In this document: in pieces, positions 36,010 to 48,530 of the stretch
How positions within the stretch are numbered: position 1 is the stretch's first letter
Layout: each line of letters starts with the position of its first letter
Program-made: the position numbers and the translations under genes
Origin: Orthonyx spaldingii
Taxonomy: Eukaryota; Chordata; Aves; Passeriformes; Orthonychidae
NCBI GenBank assembly: GCA_013397795.1
Contig: VZTJ01000005.1
Span: 18,293 to 82,292 of the forward strand
Length of the DNA: 64,000 nucleotides
Reading direction: 5' to 3'
Notes under the pieces: model-generated
Database searches by the model: none
Told to the model about the DNA's origin: nothing
What the model saw: the letters and a program-made list of their open reading frames with translations, nothing else

Positions 36010-36340
36010 AGATAACTCAGAATGAATACCCTGAATGTACACACTATTTATGTCTTTCCCGGGAATAAATTAGCAGGCATAACAACCTCCCCAAAGGTGG
36101 AATGTAAACAACATGAGAGATCTCAGCCAGAACAAGAAATGGAGTATCTGCCATCTCGTAATTGGAGTTTAAATTTAATTAAGATGGAGAGAGAAATACT
36201 CATCAACCTTTCAGTGAAATGCAGGAGCCCTTGGTGCTGCTATCTAAACAGGAGAAAACAGCCTTTTTACAATTATTGTTAAACGAACAAGTTCTCTATA
36301 CAAGAAAAATTGCCTGTAATCGTAAATCTCAAGTTTATAA
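36010..36340. promoter_or_regulatory. Candidate conserved non-coding block
   Basis: Unique, complex DNA with several AT-rich homeodomain-like words (TTTAAATTTAATTAAG, CAATTATTGTTAAACGAACA) and no transposon similarity. The 86-codon open frame across it has no recognised domain. Regulatory function is inferred from texture alone. Confidence 0.25.
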
Positions 36341-36404
36341 CACAAGGTAGTATTGAAGTTGAGCACCTTAGTACTAAATCCCTAATTTTACAAAATTAAT
36401 CTCA

Positions 36405-36600
36405 ACTGGTCAGAGACTGGCAGAAGCTGCCCAGAGAAGTTGTGCATGCCCCATCCCTAGAAGTGTTGAAGGCAATGTTGGATGGATCTCTGAGCAATCT
36501 GGGATAGTGGAAGGTGTCCCTGCCCATGGCAGAGGGAGTTGGAATGAGATGGGCTTTAAGTCCCTTCCAACCTAAACCATTTCATGATTTTATTCTATAA
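36405..36600 (+). mobile_element. CR1 LINE fragment (3' end)
   Basis: The plus-strand CR1 3' UTR runs from AGAAGCTGCCCAGAGAAGTT through GCATGCCCCATCCCTAGAAG, GGTGTCCCTGCCCATGGCAG and CCCTTCCAACCTAAACCATT. It ends in a decayed tail ATGATTTTATTCTATAATG. Confidence 0.88.
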
Positions 36601-37930
36601 TGCGTGCATGTGGTGTGACCTGATCAGACCAGATATAGCAAGTAGGCAACCCCTAGTGTTTGCTGAGCCCCTGGCTTCCACTTTGCAATCCAGCAGCAGG
36701 AGATGAAAAGATTACTCTGAATAAACTACTATAATATGTTACACTGCTTTGTTTCTCAGCTGTCCCTTAAGTATGGGAAGGCACCAAATTTCAGAATGGA
36801 TAAATATTCTGACAAATTTTTTTTTGTCATAATGCCTCCCAAGGGACCTGTAATCCTTCCTTGTTTATCTCAAGGACTGCTGCTCAGGTATGTGAGCTGT
36901 GACTTGCCTGGTTATGAGATTTCCAAACTTGCTTGCTCTGGTCTCAAATCTGAAACTGCATCTGCCACAAAACCTGGGCAGGGTATCTGACTGCAGGTGT
37001 TGGTGCTTACCTCAGCACAGTTACAGCACTGATACATAAAACTAAAGCAGACCACTGTGAGGGCAGTGTGCAACTTCCCACACAGCACACACAAAAGCAA
37101 TTTCACCTTGTTATTACTTTCTGAGGTGTATAACATCTAGTTAGCTGCTAGATGTCTATTTATAAAAGTATTTAGTCTTGATTTAAGACTTCAAGCACAA
37201 GTGAATCCATCATGCTCTATGATAAAATGTTCCAGTGGTTTATAACTTTCAGTGTTAAAGAAGTGAAGCAATTTGTAGTTTGAATTTATCTTCTACCATG
37301 AACCTTTGAAACCCATTATGTTTCCCCTTTCTTAGACTGAAGACCTGATTGTCAGTTATCTTCTCTTTTGCAGATTCTTTCAGATTGATCAAATCAAATT
37401 TTAATCTTTTCTTGGATAAGACTGAGAAGAGGATTTTCCTCAGTCCTACCAAAAGGCTTTTTCCCCACCCCCCAACTTCATGACCACCTTGCAATTCTCT
37501 CTGTTTTCATCCTTTTGTTGAAAAATTCTGTACCTGTTACGTACATGTAGGACTGGACAGAGTACCCCAGTGGTGGTACTAATGATGTTTGGAAAGGTTA
37601 CATGGTAATGGCACTGTGTTTATGGGAATGACATTGCCTTTATGTCCCAACTTTAATGAGACCATTTGTCCCCCTTGATTTACATCCCAAGATGAACCTG
37701 TAGTCTCTCAGGTACAGAGTCATGCTCGGAGCTGATGTTCTAGAGTTTTATACGTCCTCAAACTCATTGCAGAGTTCCTTTTATCTGAGACACCATGCTC
37801 AGGCTGTTAAGAGTGACCTAAAGTTTATTTTGCTTCTACATGCTAGACTGGAATTTAATTGTAATATTTGTTAAAGTTAATACAACAGCTCATTAAAGAG
37901 GGAAAAAAAAAAATCCCTATTGGGTTGCAA

Positions 37931-38085
37931 AGCATTGTGGTTAAAGACCTGAATTTGGCTTCAGGAAATCCGGGTTTTATTTTAGGCTTTTACTGTAAAC
38001 TGCCTATGTAAATCTTAAAAATCAGGGGGATTTAATATTCTCCTGCTCTGGCTCCACTACATAAAGTGGAGTAAGAATTTTTTGA
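37931..38085 (+). mobile_element. Probable MIR-type SINE remnant
   Basis: GCATTGTGGTTAAAGACCTG, followed by GGCTTCAGGAAATCCGGGTT and TGTAAACTGCCTATGTAAAT, resembles the tRNA-derived head and core of MIR: a GTGGTTAAGAGC block, GAGTCAGGCAGACCTGGGTT, then a TTACTAGCTGTGTGACCTTG block. The copy is heavily diverged, as expected for an element of early amniote age. Confidence 0.45.
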
Positions 38086-40089
38086 CACAATTTTTATTGT
38101 CTAGGCAACCAGTAAACTAAAAAAAAATTGCAAGAGTGAGTAACAGGAACAAAGTAAAAGACTAAAGAGGATAATCAATGAAGAAAGCACAAAAACAGAG
38201 TAAAAAGCTTCATAGTAGCATAGACTTGTAAAAAAATCCTCCTGGAACATGTATTTCAGATTCTCCTATTAAATGTATTGTGATCTAAATTTTCAGTTAC
38301 CAAACTCCATTTTACAATTTCTTAGGCTTCCCCACGTTTAAAATCCCTCTTCTTACAATGCGACCCAATGACCCTGACCTGAGTGTCCTGTTTGCCCTTT
38401 TGCCATCAATGCCCTTTACCCCGTAGTGCTCTTTTGGGTCTGTGGTGCTTACAACCTCTATTTGTAGACATAAATATATAGTTTTATAATGTCAGTCTTT
38501 GTGCCTGAAACACAATCCTTCAATCAAAGAGAATCACATGTATATCATAAATATATATAAATGATGTCACTGTATCTACTCAAATGAGTGCTCGGATAGA
38601 TAATAATCAGGTTGGAAACCAGTATAGAAATGGTTAATCTTGCCAAAGCTCTGTTTTCACACACATATTTAAATCCAAAGCCAAAACACTATCCAGCAGA
38701 TCCAAGGACTGTGGATCTGAACCAGAACCAGGTGGTCAGGACTGACCTGGGGATGTATGGCTGTGGAGAGGGGCTGGTGACATCAGCTGAGTGCTGTTGT
38801 AGCAAATATGCATTTCAGTCACACAGCAAAAGCTGACGTCTATATTTTAAAAATATTTATCCCAGCTAGGCACAGTGCATAGTGATCAGGATACAAATGA
38901 GATTAATTCCTCCTCTCTAGAGATAAATCCAGATTAATTTGCTCTTCCAACAGTGCTCCACTTTCCCCAGCACCCCCAACAGACTATTTTTTAATTATTA
39001 TTTTTTTCTCTTCCCTTATAGACATTCAACAAAACAAACTGTATCTATACATTATTGTAAATCCAGTACTGGGGCACTGGATTGTCTTGGGAGCAGCGCA
39101 GAAGTGTGGTATTAAAATTAAAGAAAACTCAAATGGTTTTAAAAACTGCCCTTAGAGTGTGTATGTGTGGGGGGGGGGAAAATGTAGCAATGACAAATTT
39201 TTTAAAACTAGCTCTTTCAGGCTTTTCCTTGGAAGATTTGGAGTCCAAATAAGATTTACTACTGAGCTTTCTTTCCCACTCTGAACAAATATTATCAGTT
39301 GATTTGTGTTCCTTTTTAAATAAATGATGGGAAGGAGTAAAACAAGTTGCCGTAATTGTAGGGGGGTGCTCAGTTCTGCTCTCCCCCAGTGCCACTCCAC
39401 CCATTCACAAGTCAGGGAGACAATGGGGGAGCACTTCCACAGCACTGAAAATGTCAACTTCAAAGCAGTAAAGAAATTCTTCTGGTCCCCGTCCCTCTCT
39501 TCTGTCTTCTCCTGCTCTCCTTATAGGGGATTTTGACTAGTTGTGGTTTTATCTGCAAACACCAAACTCCTCTGGCTCCCAGAATAAAAAGCAAGCAGGC
39601 AAATCTGCTGTTCGCCCTCCTGGATTGATGTCTGATACTCCATTTTGGTATTTGGCTGCTGCTGTTAACAATGGAAGCCACATGTGTTTGGCTGATTACA
39701 CTCACTGTCCTCTGAGGGCTTCACATAGAAGCAGCCATCTATTACTATTATTATTCCAAGGGAAGGATTATTATTTTTGTGAAACAATGTTTTTTTTCAT
39801 GGAATTCAGTGAAAGAAATGGGCTACATGTCACTGCCATGGGAAGGAAGTCTCTGCCCAGGCTGCTTCTCATGACTTGGTTTTGCTGTTTGGAAGTGCAA
39901 CACCCACGGGACACATCCCATGACCTGGCTGCCCCAGAGCTGGCCTTTCATCACAGGTCTGGCTCCATCTCTTCAGAAAGCTCTGGGTCTTCCTTACTAC
40001 CAGTGTGAATAGTAGCTGGGTCAGAGAGAACATTGGAGTATCAAACAGGTCCTACCTGTCTCCTCTAGGGGGATTTCTTTGGTTGACTT

Positions 40090-40640
40090 GCTTAGTCACA
40101 CTGCACTCGCCGAGGTTTAGATTTTATAGCTAAAAATACAAATAATAATCGAGATGTGAACTCTCATGTGCTTAAAACATCAAGGCAAAGATGGAATTAA
40201 TTAGCATGCAGTTCATAAATGTGACATTGATGAATTGCAGCATAGCTATTGATTAATCATATATCAATTACTGTGGTCTAATCACTGCGGCTACAAATCA
40301 TAGACCTATCCATGGATTGATATTCAGTGCAAGAAATTAAATCAAAGACTCTGAATGGTACAAAAGTGCAGGCTAAGGTTTAACTCCCAGCTGATGCACA
40401 ACTACCATGCTTGATTAACACTAATGGAAAGCTATCTAGGTATGCCTGCAGTGCACTGATATGAGAACAAACCTCAGCTGATTGAAGACTCCCTCACTAT
40501 TTATCCTGTTTTGGGCCCTGTTACAGCCACCTCATTAACAACAAAGTATGACCTCAACCTGGGTGTAATGGAGCTGCCATTGGGGTAAGAAACGCCATTT
40601 ATTCAGCTTCACTACTAAAGGAGCTCATTTGGTAAAGTTT
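40090..40640. promoter_or_regulatory. Strong candidate for a conserved developmental enhancer
   Basis: About 550 bases with no repeat similarity, no coding frame and dense AT-rich factor-like words: GGAATTAATTAGCATGCAG, TATTGATTAATCATATATC and CCATGGATTGATATTCAG. TAATTA/TGATT-type cores suit homeodomain and TALE factors. Base composition and word complexity resemble known ultraconserved vertebrate non-coding elements. Conservation itself cannot be seen in one sequence. Confidence 0.35.
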
Positions 40641-41514
40641 ATTTCTACAGTTCCATAGGATACCTAGCTTTTATTAAGCACAAAAAGATGTAGGGACTAA
40701 TTTATGGAGAAACAATTCCTGTGGTTTCACTGAAGTGTTTAGCAGAACATATTTTGGAAGACCTGGCCATAATTCAGAAGTTAGAAACAGTGTCTGGTGA
40801 TGTAGACACAGATATCACTAGAGTATAATTAATTTGAAAACAACTGTTGAGCACTTTTGATAGAAAATGTAAAGGTGGTTTTGTTTGTCTACCACAACTA
40901 TTTGTCAGAGCTCTTTTAATTCCTGACATGTATTTAAAAAAAAAAAAAAAGAAAGAAAAAATGAAAATTGTAATTTAGGTAAAGCCTTGCAGATATTATA
41001 AATATATTTTAAACTTTTCACTTTAAAATGGAAACATTTACTTCTCCCAAGAAATCCTCTGCAGCAATTCTTTTCTTTTCATTATAAAGGAGATCTGAGC
41101 AGTTTTGTTGAAAGACACGTTTCTAATTTGGGTGTCTGTGTTATATCAAGACACACAACTTATAAGTAAAGTGCTGGTAAAACAATTATTTTTCAAGGAA
41201 CTGTTTGTCCTTCCAAGGAAGACAAAGCTTTCAATGTCTTAAAAGAAAATTAAATCATCTTTATTTCAGGAGTTTAAGGATATTTTTATATGTGCTTTCA
41301 AAAATATTGTCCTCTCTTCACTACTAGCAGAGAAATATCTTCCTCTCTTCATTCATTTATGTTGCAGTGAATTCAGGGAACAGAGTCAGCTGTTTCTGGA
41401 TGCTTCTCCAAGAGGTCTCTCTGTCAGAATTGTTGCACTGAGCGTTGCATCTGCTGTGGAAGGGTCATGTACACAAGGGTGATTATATAGAACCATGAAA
41501 ACCTTTCTGTACTG

Positions 41515-41672
41515 CTCATCCTTCAAGGATGGAAGTGTTCAAGGCCAGGTTGGATGGGGCTTGCAGGAACCTGGTCTAGTGGAAGGTGTCCCCACCCATG
41601 GCAGGGGGTGGAACGAGATGAGCACTAAGGTCCCTTCAAACCAAAACAAATCATGGATTCTGTGATCCTGTA
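41515..41672 (+). mobile_element. CR1 LINE fragment (3' end)
   Basis: Plus-strand CR1 terminus: GAAGTGTTCAAGGCCAGGTT, GGATGGGGCTTGCAGGAACC, TGGTCTAGTGGAAGGTGTCC, then GGATTCTGTGATCCTG as tail octamers. 5' truncated to about 160 bases. Confidence 0.9.
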
Positions 41673-42564
41673 GCTGCCAACTTCAGCGTAGCCATGACTC
41701 TTAGCTGGATTGTTTCCACGTCCAGGTTTACATTATCTAAATGGTGATGGGATACCAGGAAGCAGAAACTCAATTTTTCCCGATGTTTGCAGGCAGCCAG
41801 GCCTGCTTGTGACCACAAAATAGAATGTATGCTATGAAACAAACAGCATCTATGCTCCATCCTCCCATTCCTGAAAGTAACAAAAGCCTTGTGGAACATA
41901 TTGACTCACTGTTGTCAACATAATGATAGTGTTTGTAAAATAAACTCCTACCAAACACTCCAATAATTAGAATGTCTCTTTTCTCCCTCCCAACCTTATG
42001 TTCCTTTCAACACAATGACATCAATGTTCATTAATTCTATATTTGAATGTTCATCTTCTGTGGCAGCTCTACCAAATAAACAAAGCAAAACAATATTTAA
42101 CAATAAGAAGATATAAAATGTTTACATAGGAAGGGACTAAAGCCAGTGATGGCAACAAAACTCTTAATCAAACTCAATTACAGAGACCAGGCACAATCTG
42201 CCAGAGCTGACAGTTTGCTGACTTTACTTATGGTGTTGTGTGAAGAGAAATCTTTCATTTACAGCCCTACTGAAAAGTGGTTGTTTAAAAATCATGAAGG
42301 AAAATCACAGAGTGGGTGAATTTTTGTCAAAATAAGTTTGATCATAGAGATTACCAAGGAACTGTGGGTATAAAATGGATGTAGTCATTCCCCTCTGACA
42401 CTGCAGAAGATATAATTTGGGTCAGTGGTTCTAAGTGTGTATCTGGAAAAAAAGTCAGTCTTTATCCCTTAGGTACAGCAGTGACCAAGACCCTGCAGGA
42501 AAAAGCAAAACCTCTCCTGTTGAGGAAAACCCATCTATTGGCAACCTGTCAGGATGAGAGAAAA

Positions 42565-42822
42565 TGGCCTAAAGTTGTGACAGGTGAAGTTGAGATTGGA
42601 TATTACAGTACATTTCTTCGTTGAAAGGATTGTGAAGCCCTGGCACAGCTGCCCAGCACAGTGGTGGAGTTCCTATGCCTGGAAGGATTTAAAATATGTG
42701 TATGTGGCACTTGGAGACACGGGTTAAATGATGGCCTTGGCAGTGCTAGGGGAATGGTTGGACTTGATGATTTTAGAGGGATTTTCCAACCTAAGTACTT
42801 CTATGAGTCTATGAATGTAACT
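42565..42822 (+). mobile_element. CR1 LINE fragment (3' end)
   Basis: The plus-strand CR1 3' UTR includes GTTGAGATTGGATATTACAG, GCACAGCTGCCCAGCACAG, TATGTGGCACTTGGAGACAC and GGTTGGACTTGATGATTTTA. It ends in CTATGAGTCTATGAATG. It is the sense-strand counterpart of the subfamily seen at 10.8 and 15.2 kb. Confidence 0.9.
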
Positions 42823-45800
42823 GGGCTTTTGTGTTTAACATATTCATTTAACTGCAAATTAATGTAAATTAGCTAAACAGTGAGGTAGAAAACGATGAAT
42901 GATAATACTTTCCAAACTTCTGTGTTGAAGAAACATGTCCTCTAGGAAGAAAAAACAAAAAGCATATGAAGAATATATTTTTTAAAGTGCCTGCTCTTAA
43001 GACTGTGGCTTGTGTTGGGCACAGCAAAGAGTCAGCAAAAGTCCTGGGGTTCACTGAATTTTAAAGGTGAATTGTAAGTTTGACCCTCTAAAGGCTAGAC
43101 TAGGTTATAGAAAAAAAAAAAAAAGCCAAAAAGGACCTGTCTGGTCTCAGAAACTGACATGACTTACACCAGGGAGATTTCATAAAGCCTGTGCATCCCA
43201 TATCTGGTTTGAGTAGTTGAATGTGTTTAAATGGAATGTTACAGCATCCTGCCTGCATCCTACACTCTAGAAAGGAAGTATTTTTTTTTCTTAGGGAAAA
43301 ACATCGTTTGTTCTCACTTATAATTCAGACTAAGTATTTCTTATGCACCATGGGTAGATTCTATGTTGTTTTATAAGAGATAGTGAAATATAGCTAAACT
43401 GTAGATTACTGTTTCAAAGTGTGCTTAGTGCACAACATATAAACAAGACAAAATGTCACTTACATGACTTTCAGATGAGAATCTTGTATGAATATAGAGG
43501 ATAAACCACTAAAAGTGCTCAGTCAACTTCTGGTTTAGAAACAGATACACCTCCAATCATATATGGGGGATTTTTTTGAGTAGTCTTAAAACTGTCTGAA
43601 TTGCAAATCCTTTTAAATGTCCATCTAAATATCCAGGCTATGCGCCAAGAGGAAATAAATCTATGCAGACTCTGAAACCTTCCAAGTGTGATCAGCCTAA
43701 TAGGAACATTAGTCCATTTTATGTTACCTCCAGGAGCTTTTACAGTGAAAGTCTTACCTCTTTTCCACTGCTTTGCATGCACTGGTGATTAATTTTAGTT
43801 GAACATACTCAAATCAAAATTAGTTTCTTGATAGAACTGTGTGAGAGTGAACCCATTTCTGGCATATTTTGATACATTCTCTTGGAAAATGTCTGAAAAT
43901 ATGTCTATGAAAACATGCACATTTATAGCAGGGCAATAAAACTAAACATTGTGGAAATGCATAGTTGGTGATAGCTTGGTATATTTTCAGGTTCCTTCAA
44001 AAACCCTGCAAAAGGTTTTACTCTGTGGTCCTTGTTCCTCAGAAAAGGGTACTCAGAGTTTCCCCAGCTGCTCTTGCACACTGGAGTAAAGAGACACATG
44101 ACACTGTGTTGAGGAAAGTTTCCTTCCAATTACAGCAGCCTTATTTTGTGATGGTCTAGCACATGAATGTGTATTTTATATATGTATTGCATATCTGTCA
44201 CACTGGCATATAGAAATTAAGCTCTGTTTTCTACATTGTTGCTATCCATGCCCTGTTGCCCTTGTTCCATTTCTCCTCCTTTACAGCATTCTCCTCCCTC
44301 TGTTCTGGGGTTCTTTGCATTTGGCTTCATGAGGGCTCACTGGTCTGCCCTGCATTGATTTGAGATCTTGTGGTGGCTTCCCTCACAGGCAGAGCTAGGA
44401 TTCACCATGAAGCAACCTCATCACATCTGAGCTGAGAACTCTGCACTATGCTTTGGCCATGCCTCACGGTAGGAATTCCAATCCAGCAAAGGAGACAAAA
44501 AACCCACAGTGAAATTCAAATTAAGGGCTTTGAGAACACAGGTAAATATGTGAAAAAATTTCCATTGCTCTTGACATTTCACAAGTGCTTTGCAATGACA
44601 CTAGTGAACAGCCAGTATGTCATTGCTTCTTGCTCAGGAGAAAAGTGTCTTCCAGATGGTTTCTTTTTAGTAATTTAGAGAGAGTAAAGCTCCATCTCAG
44701 AGCTGCAGACAGCTGACTGATGGATGCTCCTGAAAAATCTGCTGATTGGCAAGACTGTATTTCACATTAACTGTTTCAGAGTTATTTTGGTAATTGGTTC
44801 CAAAGGAGAGGAGAGGGGAAAAAAAAGAAAAAAAGATTTGCACCAGCCTAGATGTAACTGATTTGCCTCATTATTTCTGATTTAGAATTGACAAGACATA
44901 GATCAGCCATCGACAGCTTCATGTCCCTAAGAATGGATGTTTCAGGCACTCTTGAAGTGCCAGAGAATCATAGATTAATATGTTTTAAGCCTTTTGCCTT
45001 TATGTTTGCAAAATGAAAGTGAATTGGGTCAGTGATATATGTGCATCATTACCTTTTCCTACACCTTTTTCATGATTTAACTGAAACAAATGTGTGCTCT
45101 CAGTGTCAATCGTCACTAGATCAGGGTTTGCTGTGTAAGAGCGATGTCCCACACCTCACCTTGTGCTCCTCCTCCTGAGGACGTGTCCGTCCTGCACGCA
45201 GCTCACCACTTTCAGACAGGCCCCACATACTTCTTGAAGTGGTTAGCACTGGCAGCTGCTCAGGCTGATCTTCAAAGGTACTGTACTTTAAAATTTCACC
45301 TATTACAACTCCCTGGACCTTTACAGAGTTTTTCACTAGGATTTCTGAGTTTCATGGCAAAGTGTGTGCTGCTGCAGCTGGACTTGTTTCACATCCTGAT
45401 CACCACACTTCCCTAAGGTCCAAATTATTGTTTCTCCTGTATTTGTTCATAATCTGGTGGAGGGTGAGGGTGATTTTCCATGCCTCGCCTTCCATATTAA
45501 GCCCCATGATTATGTGATTGTTACTGGCAACTCTAAGACAAGGCTGTTAAAAGATAACTTTTCTACTACTGTGGCTGAGTTTTGAACCTATTTTCTATGG
45601 ACATTGTGGATGTTTATGGTTATCATGGATTCAAAAGCAATTGGCTATTCGTTCATGGAAAGCAAAGCTGTCCAAGAGTGTTAAATAAAAGACTCAGGGA
45701 GAAGCAGCGCAGAAGGGGCTGGGAGTCCATTTGGAAGGAAAAACCTTCAATCTAATTTTGTTTTCCTGTCTCCTATTAGGTGCTGCCAGAGACTGGGTAG

Positions 45801-46379
45801 CATGCTGGGCAGACTGAGACAATTCAACACTTCTTCCATACCTAGATTTATAGTGATAATCAAATTATCATCTGATAACTATTTGAAGGGATTCCAGCAT
45901 CTTTCATACCCTCATCACCTTTTATTTTTTTTTTTCCCAAGGACAGTTACCTGAAAGTTAAACCACATTTGTTGTCACTAAAGCATCAGGAAAAATGAGA
46001 CCAAGATGCTTTACTGGCAAAATGTTCCATGGTAGCCCTGCTGTACAAAGTGCTGTCACCGGAAGTGGCTCTTCTGCTTTGGCACTTGTGCCCCACATTA
46101 CTATTTTCCCTTCTTCACATTTACAGAAATCTCTGCCCTGCTGATTTTACTTGACTAATTTGTTCATGTGACTAAACTCAGGAGGTAAAAGCAACACCCC
46201 TTCAAACTCCACTCCTGACACAAATCATCTTTTATGAAAAATTTCATTTTTGATGAAACAACAGTATATAGAAGTGAAAAGGTGAAATGTTAACAAACCT
46301 TGAACTCACAACTTGCTGTATCCCAAAGACCAACTTTGCCAGCACATTTCCCTAGTACAGATGCTGTGTGTGGGTTAAA
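42823..46379. other. Unique non-coding sequence
   Basis: No gene or classified element was recognised over about 3.5 kb. Poly(A) near 43111-43124. Confidence 0.45.
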
Positions 46380-46870
46380 TTATACTGTCACATCCTAAAA
46401 GTGTTATTAAAGTAAGTGAAAGGAAATCAGATTTAAGAAAGGCCAGAATATTATTCCAATTTACACTGCATAAGATTGAATTTAATTAGTCATTGCAGTG
46501 AAGTAAGAAAATTTGCTCAGTCATAAAAAGGAGGTGAATCTGACCAGATGGATATATCATATGGGTAATCCATACACTTTGCAAAGGTTTCATGCATCTG
46601 TTTAGCCCTTTAATCTTTTCATTCTAGTACGTCCTTAAAATTAATTTTTTGAAAGCCGGATCACCATAAGAATACCTCATCAAATTTTAATTAATTCCCG
46701 AGATAAAGCTGCAATGGGCATCTTGGGGAATCTTCTCTATTGAACTGATCCACTGGCTAAAAAGTAGAGCAATAAAATTCCAATTCTTTGAAGGACTGTT
46801 TGGATTCTGAAAAACTGTCAGCACATTTAAATACTTAATGCTGTTAATATGAAAATTCTGAAACATAGTT
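46380..46870. promoter_or_regulatory. Candidate conserved non-coding block
   Basis: AT-rich but complex, with no repeat similarity. It contains TTTAATTAGTCATTGCAG, AAAATTAATTTTTTGAAAGC and CAAATTTTAATTAATTCCCG. The last word also holds an isolated CpG. The texture is enhancer-like, and no open frame is of interest. Confidence 0.25.
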
Positions 46871-47734
46871 TTTTTTGAAATCTTGTTTCTGCTGTTATTT
46901 CATTACTCTAGATGCTTTTGTAAGGATATATCTTGTTCTGGTTTTAGCTTTTTTGGGGGGGGAGGGGGTCTGTTTTTGGGAATTTGGCTAATATTGAGGT
47001 GGAGGAAGACATGAACAATTAGTAGTGTCTTCCTTATTGAATCTGTCTGAATTTTCAGTCAAAGTGTGTGTGCTTTGATGTGCTCTCTGCCCGTGAGAGT
47101 GGAGAGTACCACATCTGCCAAGGACAGTAGTGTTGAAATAGTTCGTTCTAGCTGCTGAGAAGACAAAAATTTTGGAAAGTTGTAGAGCCAGACTTGTGGC
47201 TTAAGCAAGATTTCCAGCTAGCAGAGCAGCAACAATGAAAGCAAATTCATTGTTATGGGTGAATAATGACAACAATAACAATGAAAGCTCCACATGTTAT
47301 ATGAACCTCTCACCCCAGAGTCACTCTTGCATCTCTCAGGATTATAAAGAGAACATCACTAATTCCCCCTTTCCCCATTCTCAGATGTCAAAGTCTTACA
47401 GAAAAAGATCAGTAAATGTGATATATCAGTGACTCAGTCCAATCAGATTGGTAGGATTTGCGTTCTGCGCTGCTCTTTCTTTTTTTTCCCCATCACAATA
47501 GCAATTCCCACACTAAAAAATGTTTAATTTGAGATTGTCTGTTTCCATTCACAATTCTCAGCTGTGAGTAAGATGATTCTTGTCTCATCAAGAATTTTAC
47601 TTTACGGCTGTTTCTCTTGTGTATTCTGTGAACCCTAAGGAGTTACAGTTATTACTTTCAGGGTATTTATTCTTCAGTTAAGGATAGGTGTATCTTTCAG
47701 AGAAAGAAATATTTTTTTTCTTGGAGAAATCAAT
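46871..47734. other. Unique non-coding sequence
   Basis: No gene or element recognised. A G-rich run GGGGGGGGAGGGGG lies near 46955-46968. Confidence 0.45.
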
Positions 47735-48171
47735 TAAAATGGGACTAGAAGGGACACTAAGAGGTCATGTAGTCCATCTCCTTTCATAAAGACAGGGTCA
47801 GTTATGTCACTTGTGACAAATGCTGGTTCAATTTTTCTTAAAAATCTTGAGCGATGAAAGCATTTCCTGATGTCGGATTTTAATCTTCTTTACTTTATTA
47901 CTTCTTGGCCTAGCAACAGTAGACAGAGAAAAGAGTTTATTTCTTTCCCCAAGCTTCCTTTTACCTTTGAAGACTGCTTCCACATTTTCTCCCAATTTTT
48001 CTCTTCACTAGATTAAACTATCTTAATTTTTTTTTTATATCTTCTCTTAGGTCATATTTTCTGCACCTAAATCAGTCTAATTCTCTATTGAGGATCTTTT
48101 ACAAATTCTCCCCATCCTTCTAAATTACTGTGCCTTTTCTGCATCAGCACAGGGTTTTTGACTCAAGTTGA
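47735..48171 (-). mobile_element. Ancient CR1 LINE, 3' part (left half of a split copy)
   Basis: On the plus strand GACTAGAAGGGACACTAAGA, then GGTCATGTAGTCCATCTCC, opens a minus-strand CR1 of an old, highly diverged subfamily. It continues through CATTTCCTGATGTCGGATTT and the CTCTTAGGTCATATTTTCTG region. It continues at 48531 after a younger insertion. Divergence is visibly greater than in the other CR1 copies. Confidence 0.75.
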
Positions 48172-48530
48172 GACTGAGAGGGCTATAGTTGTTCAGTCTG
48201 GAGAAGAGAAGGCTTTGGGAGACCTTAGAGCAGCTTCCAGTATCTAAATCAGCTCCAAGAGAGCTGGAGAGGGACTTTGGACAGTGACATGAAGTGACAG
48301 GACAAGGGGAAATGGCTTTAAACTGTCAGAAGGAGGTTTAGATTAGATATGAGGAAGAAACTCTTCACTGTGAGGGTGGTGAGGCCTTGCCCAGAGAAGC
48401 TGTGTCTGCCCCATCCCTGGAAGGCTGGACAGGGCTTGGAGCAATGTGGCCTCATGGAAGGTGTCCCTGCCCAGGGGGTTTGAACAAGGTGGTCCCTTCC
48501 AGGCCAAACCATTCTGTGATTCTGTGATAA
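48172..48530 (+). mobile_element. Younger CR1 LINE nested inside an older CR1
   Basis: A plus-strand copy of about 360 bases runs from AGGGCTATAGTTGTTCAGTC and TGGAGAAGAGAAGGCTTTGG through GACAAGGGGAAATGGCTTTA, TTTAGATTAGATATGAGGAA and GGTGTCCCTGCCC to CCATTCTGTGATTCTGTGAT. Both orientation and low divergence distinguish it from the flanking old CR1. Confidence 0.92.

Larger units (their letters stand above)
36601..41514. other. Non-coding stretch with simple repeats
   Basis: No gene recognised. It contains a possible MIR SINE (37931-38085), a G9 run near 39170-39178, an adenine run near 40936-40951 and the enhancer-like block at 40090-40640. A 155-codon plus-strand frame at 39541-40008 has no recognised domain. 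Confidence 0.45.

Noticed and set aside
39541..40008. 155-codon plus-strand frame
   Set aside because: No recognised domain or exon signals; composition matches surrounding non-coding DNA.
46949..46980. G-rich run as a quadruplex
   Set aside because: The last G tract is nine bases away and the run does not give four separate tracts within normal loop limits.
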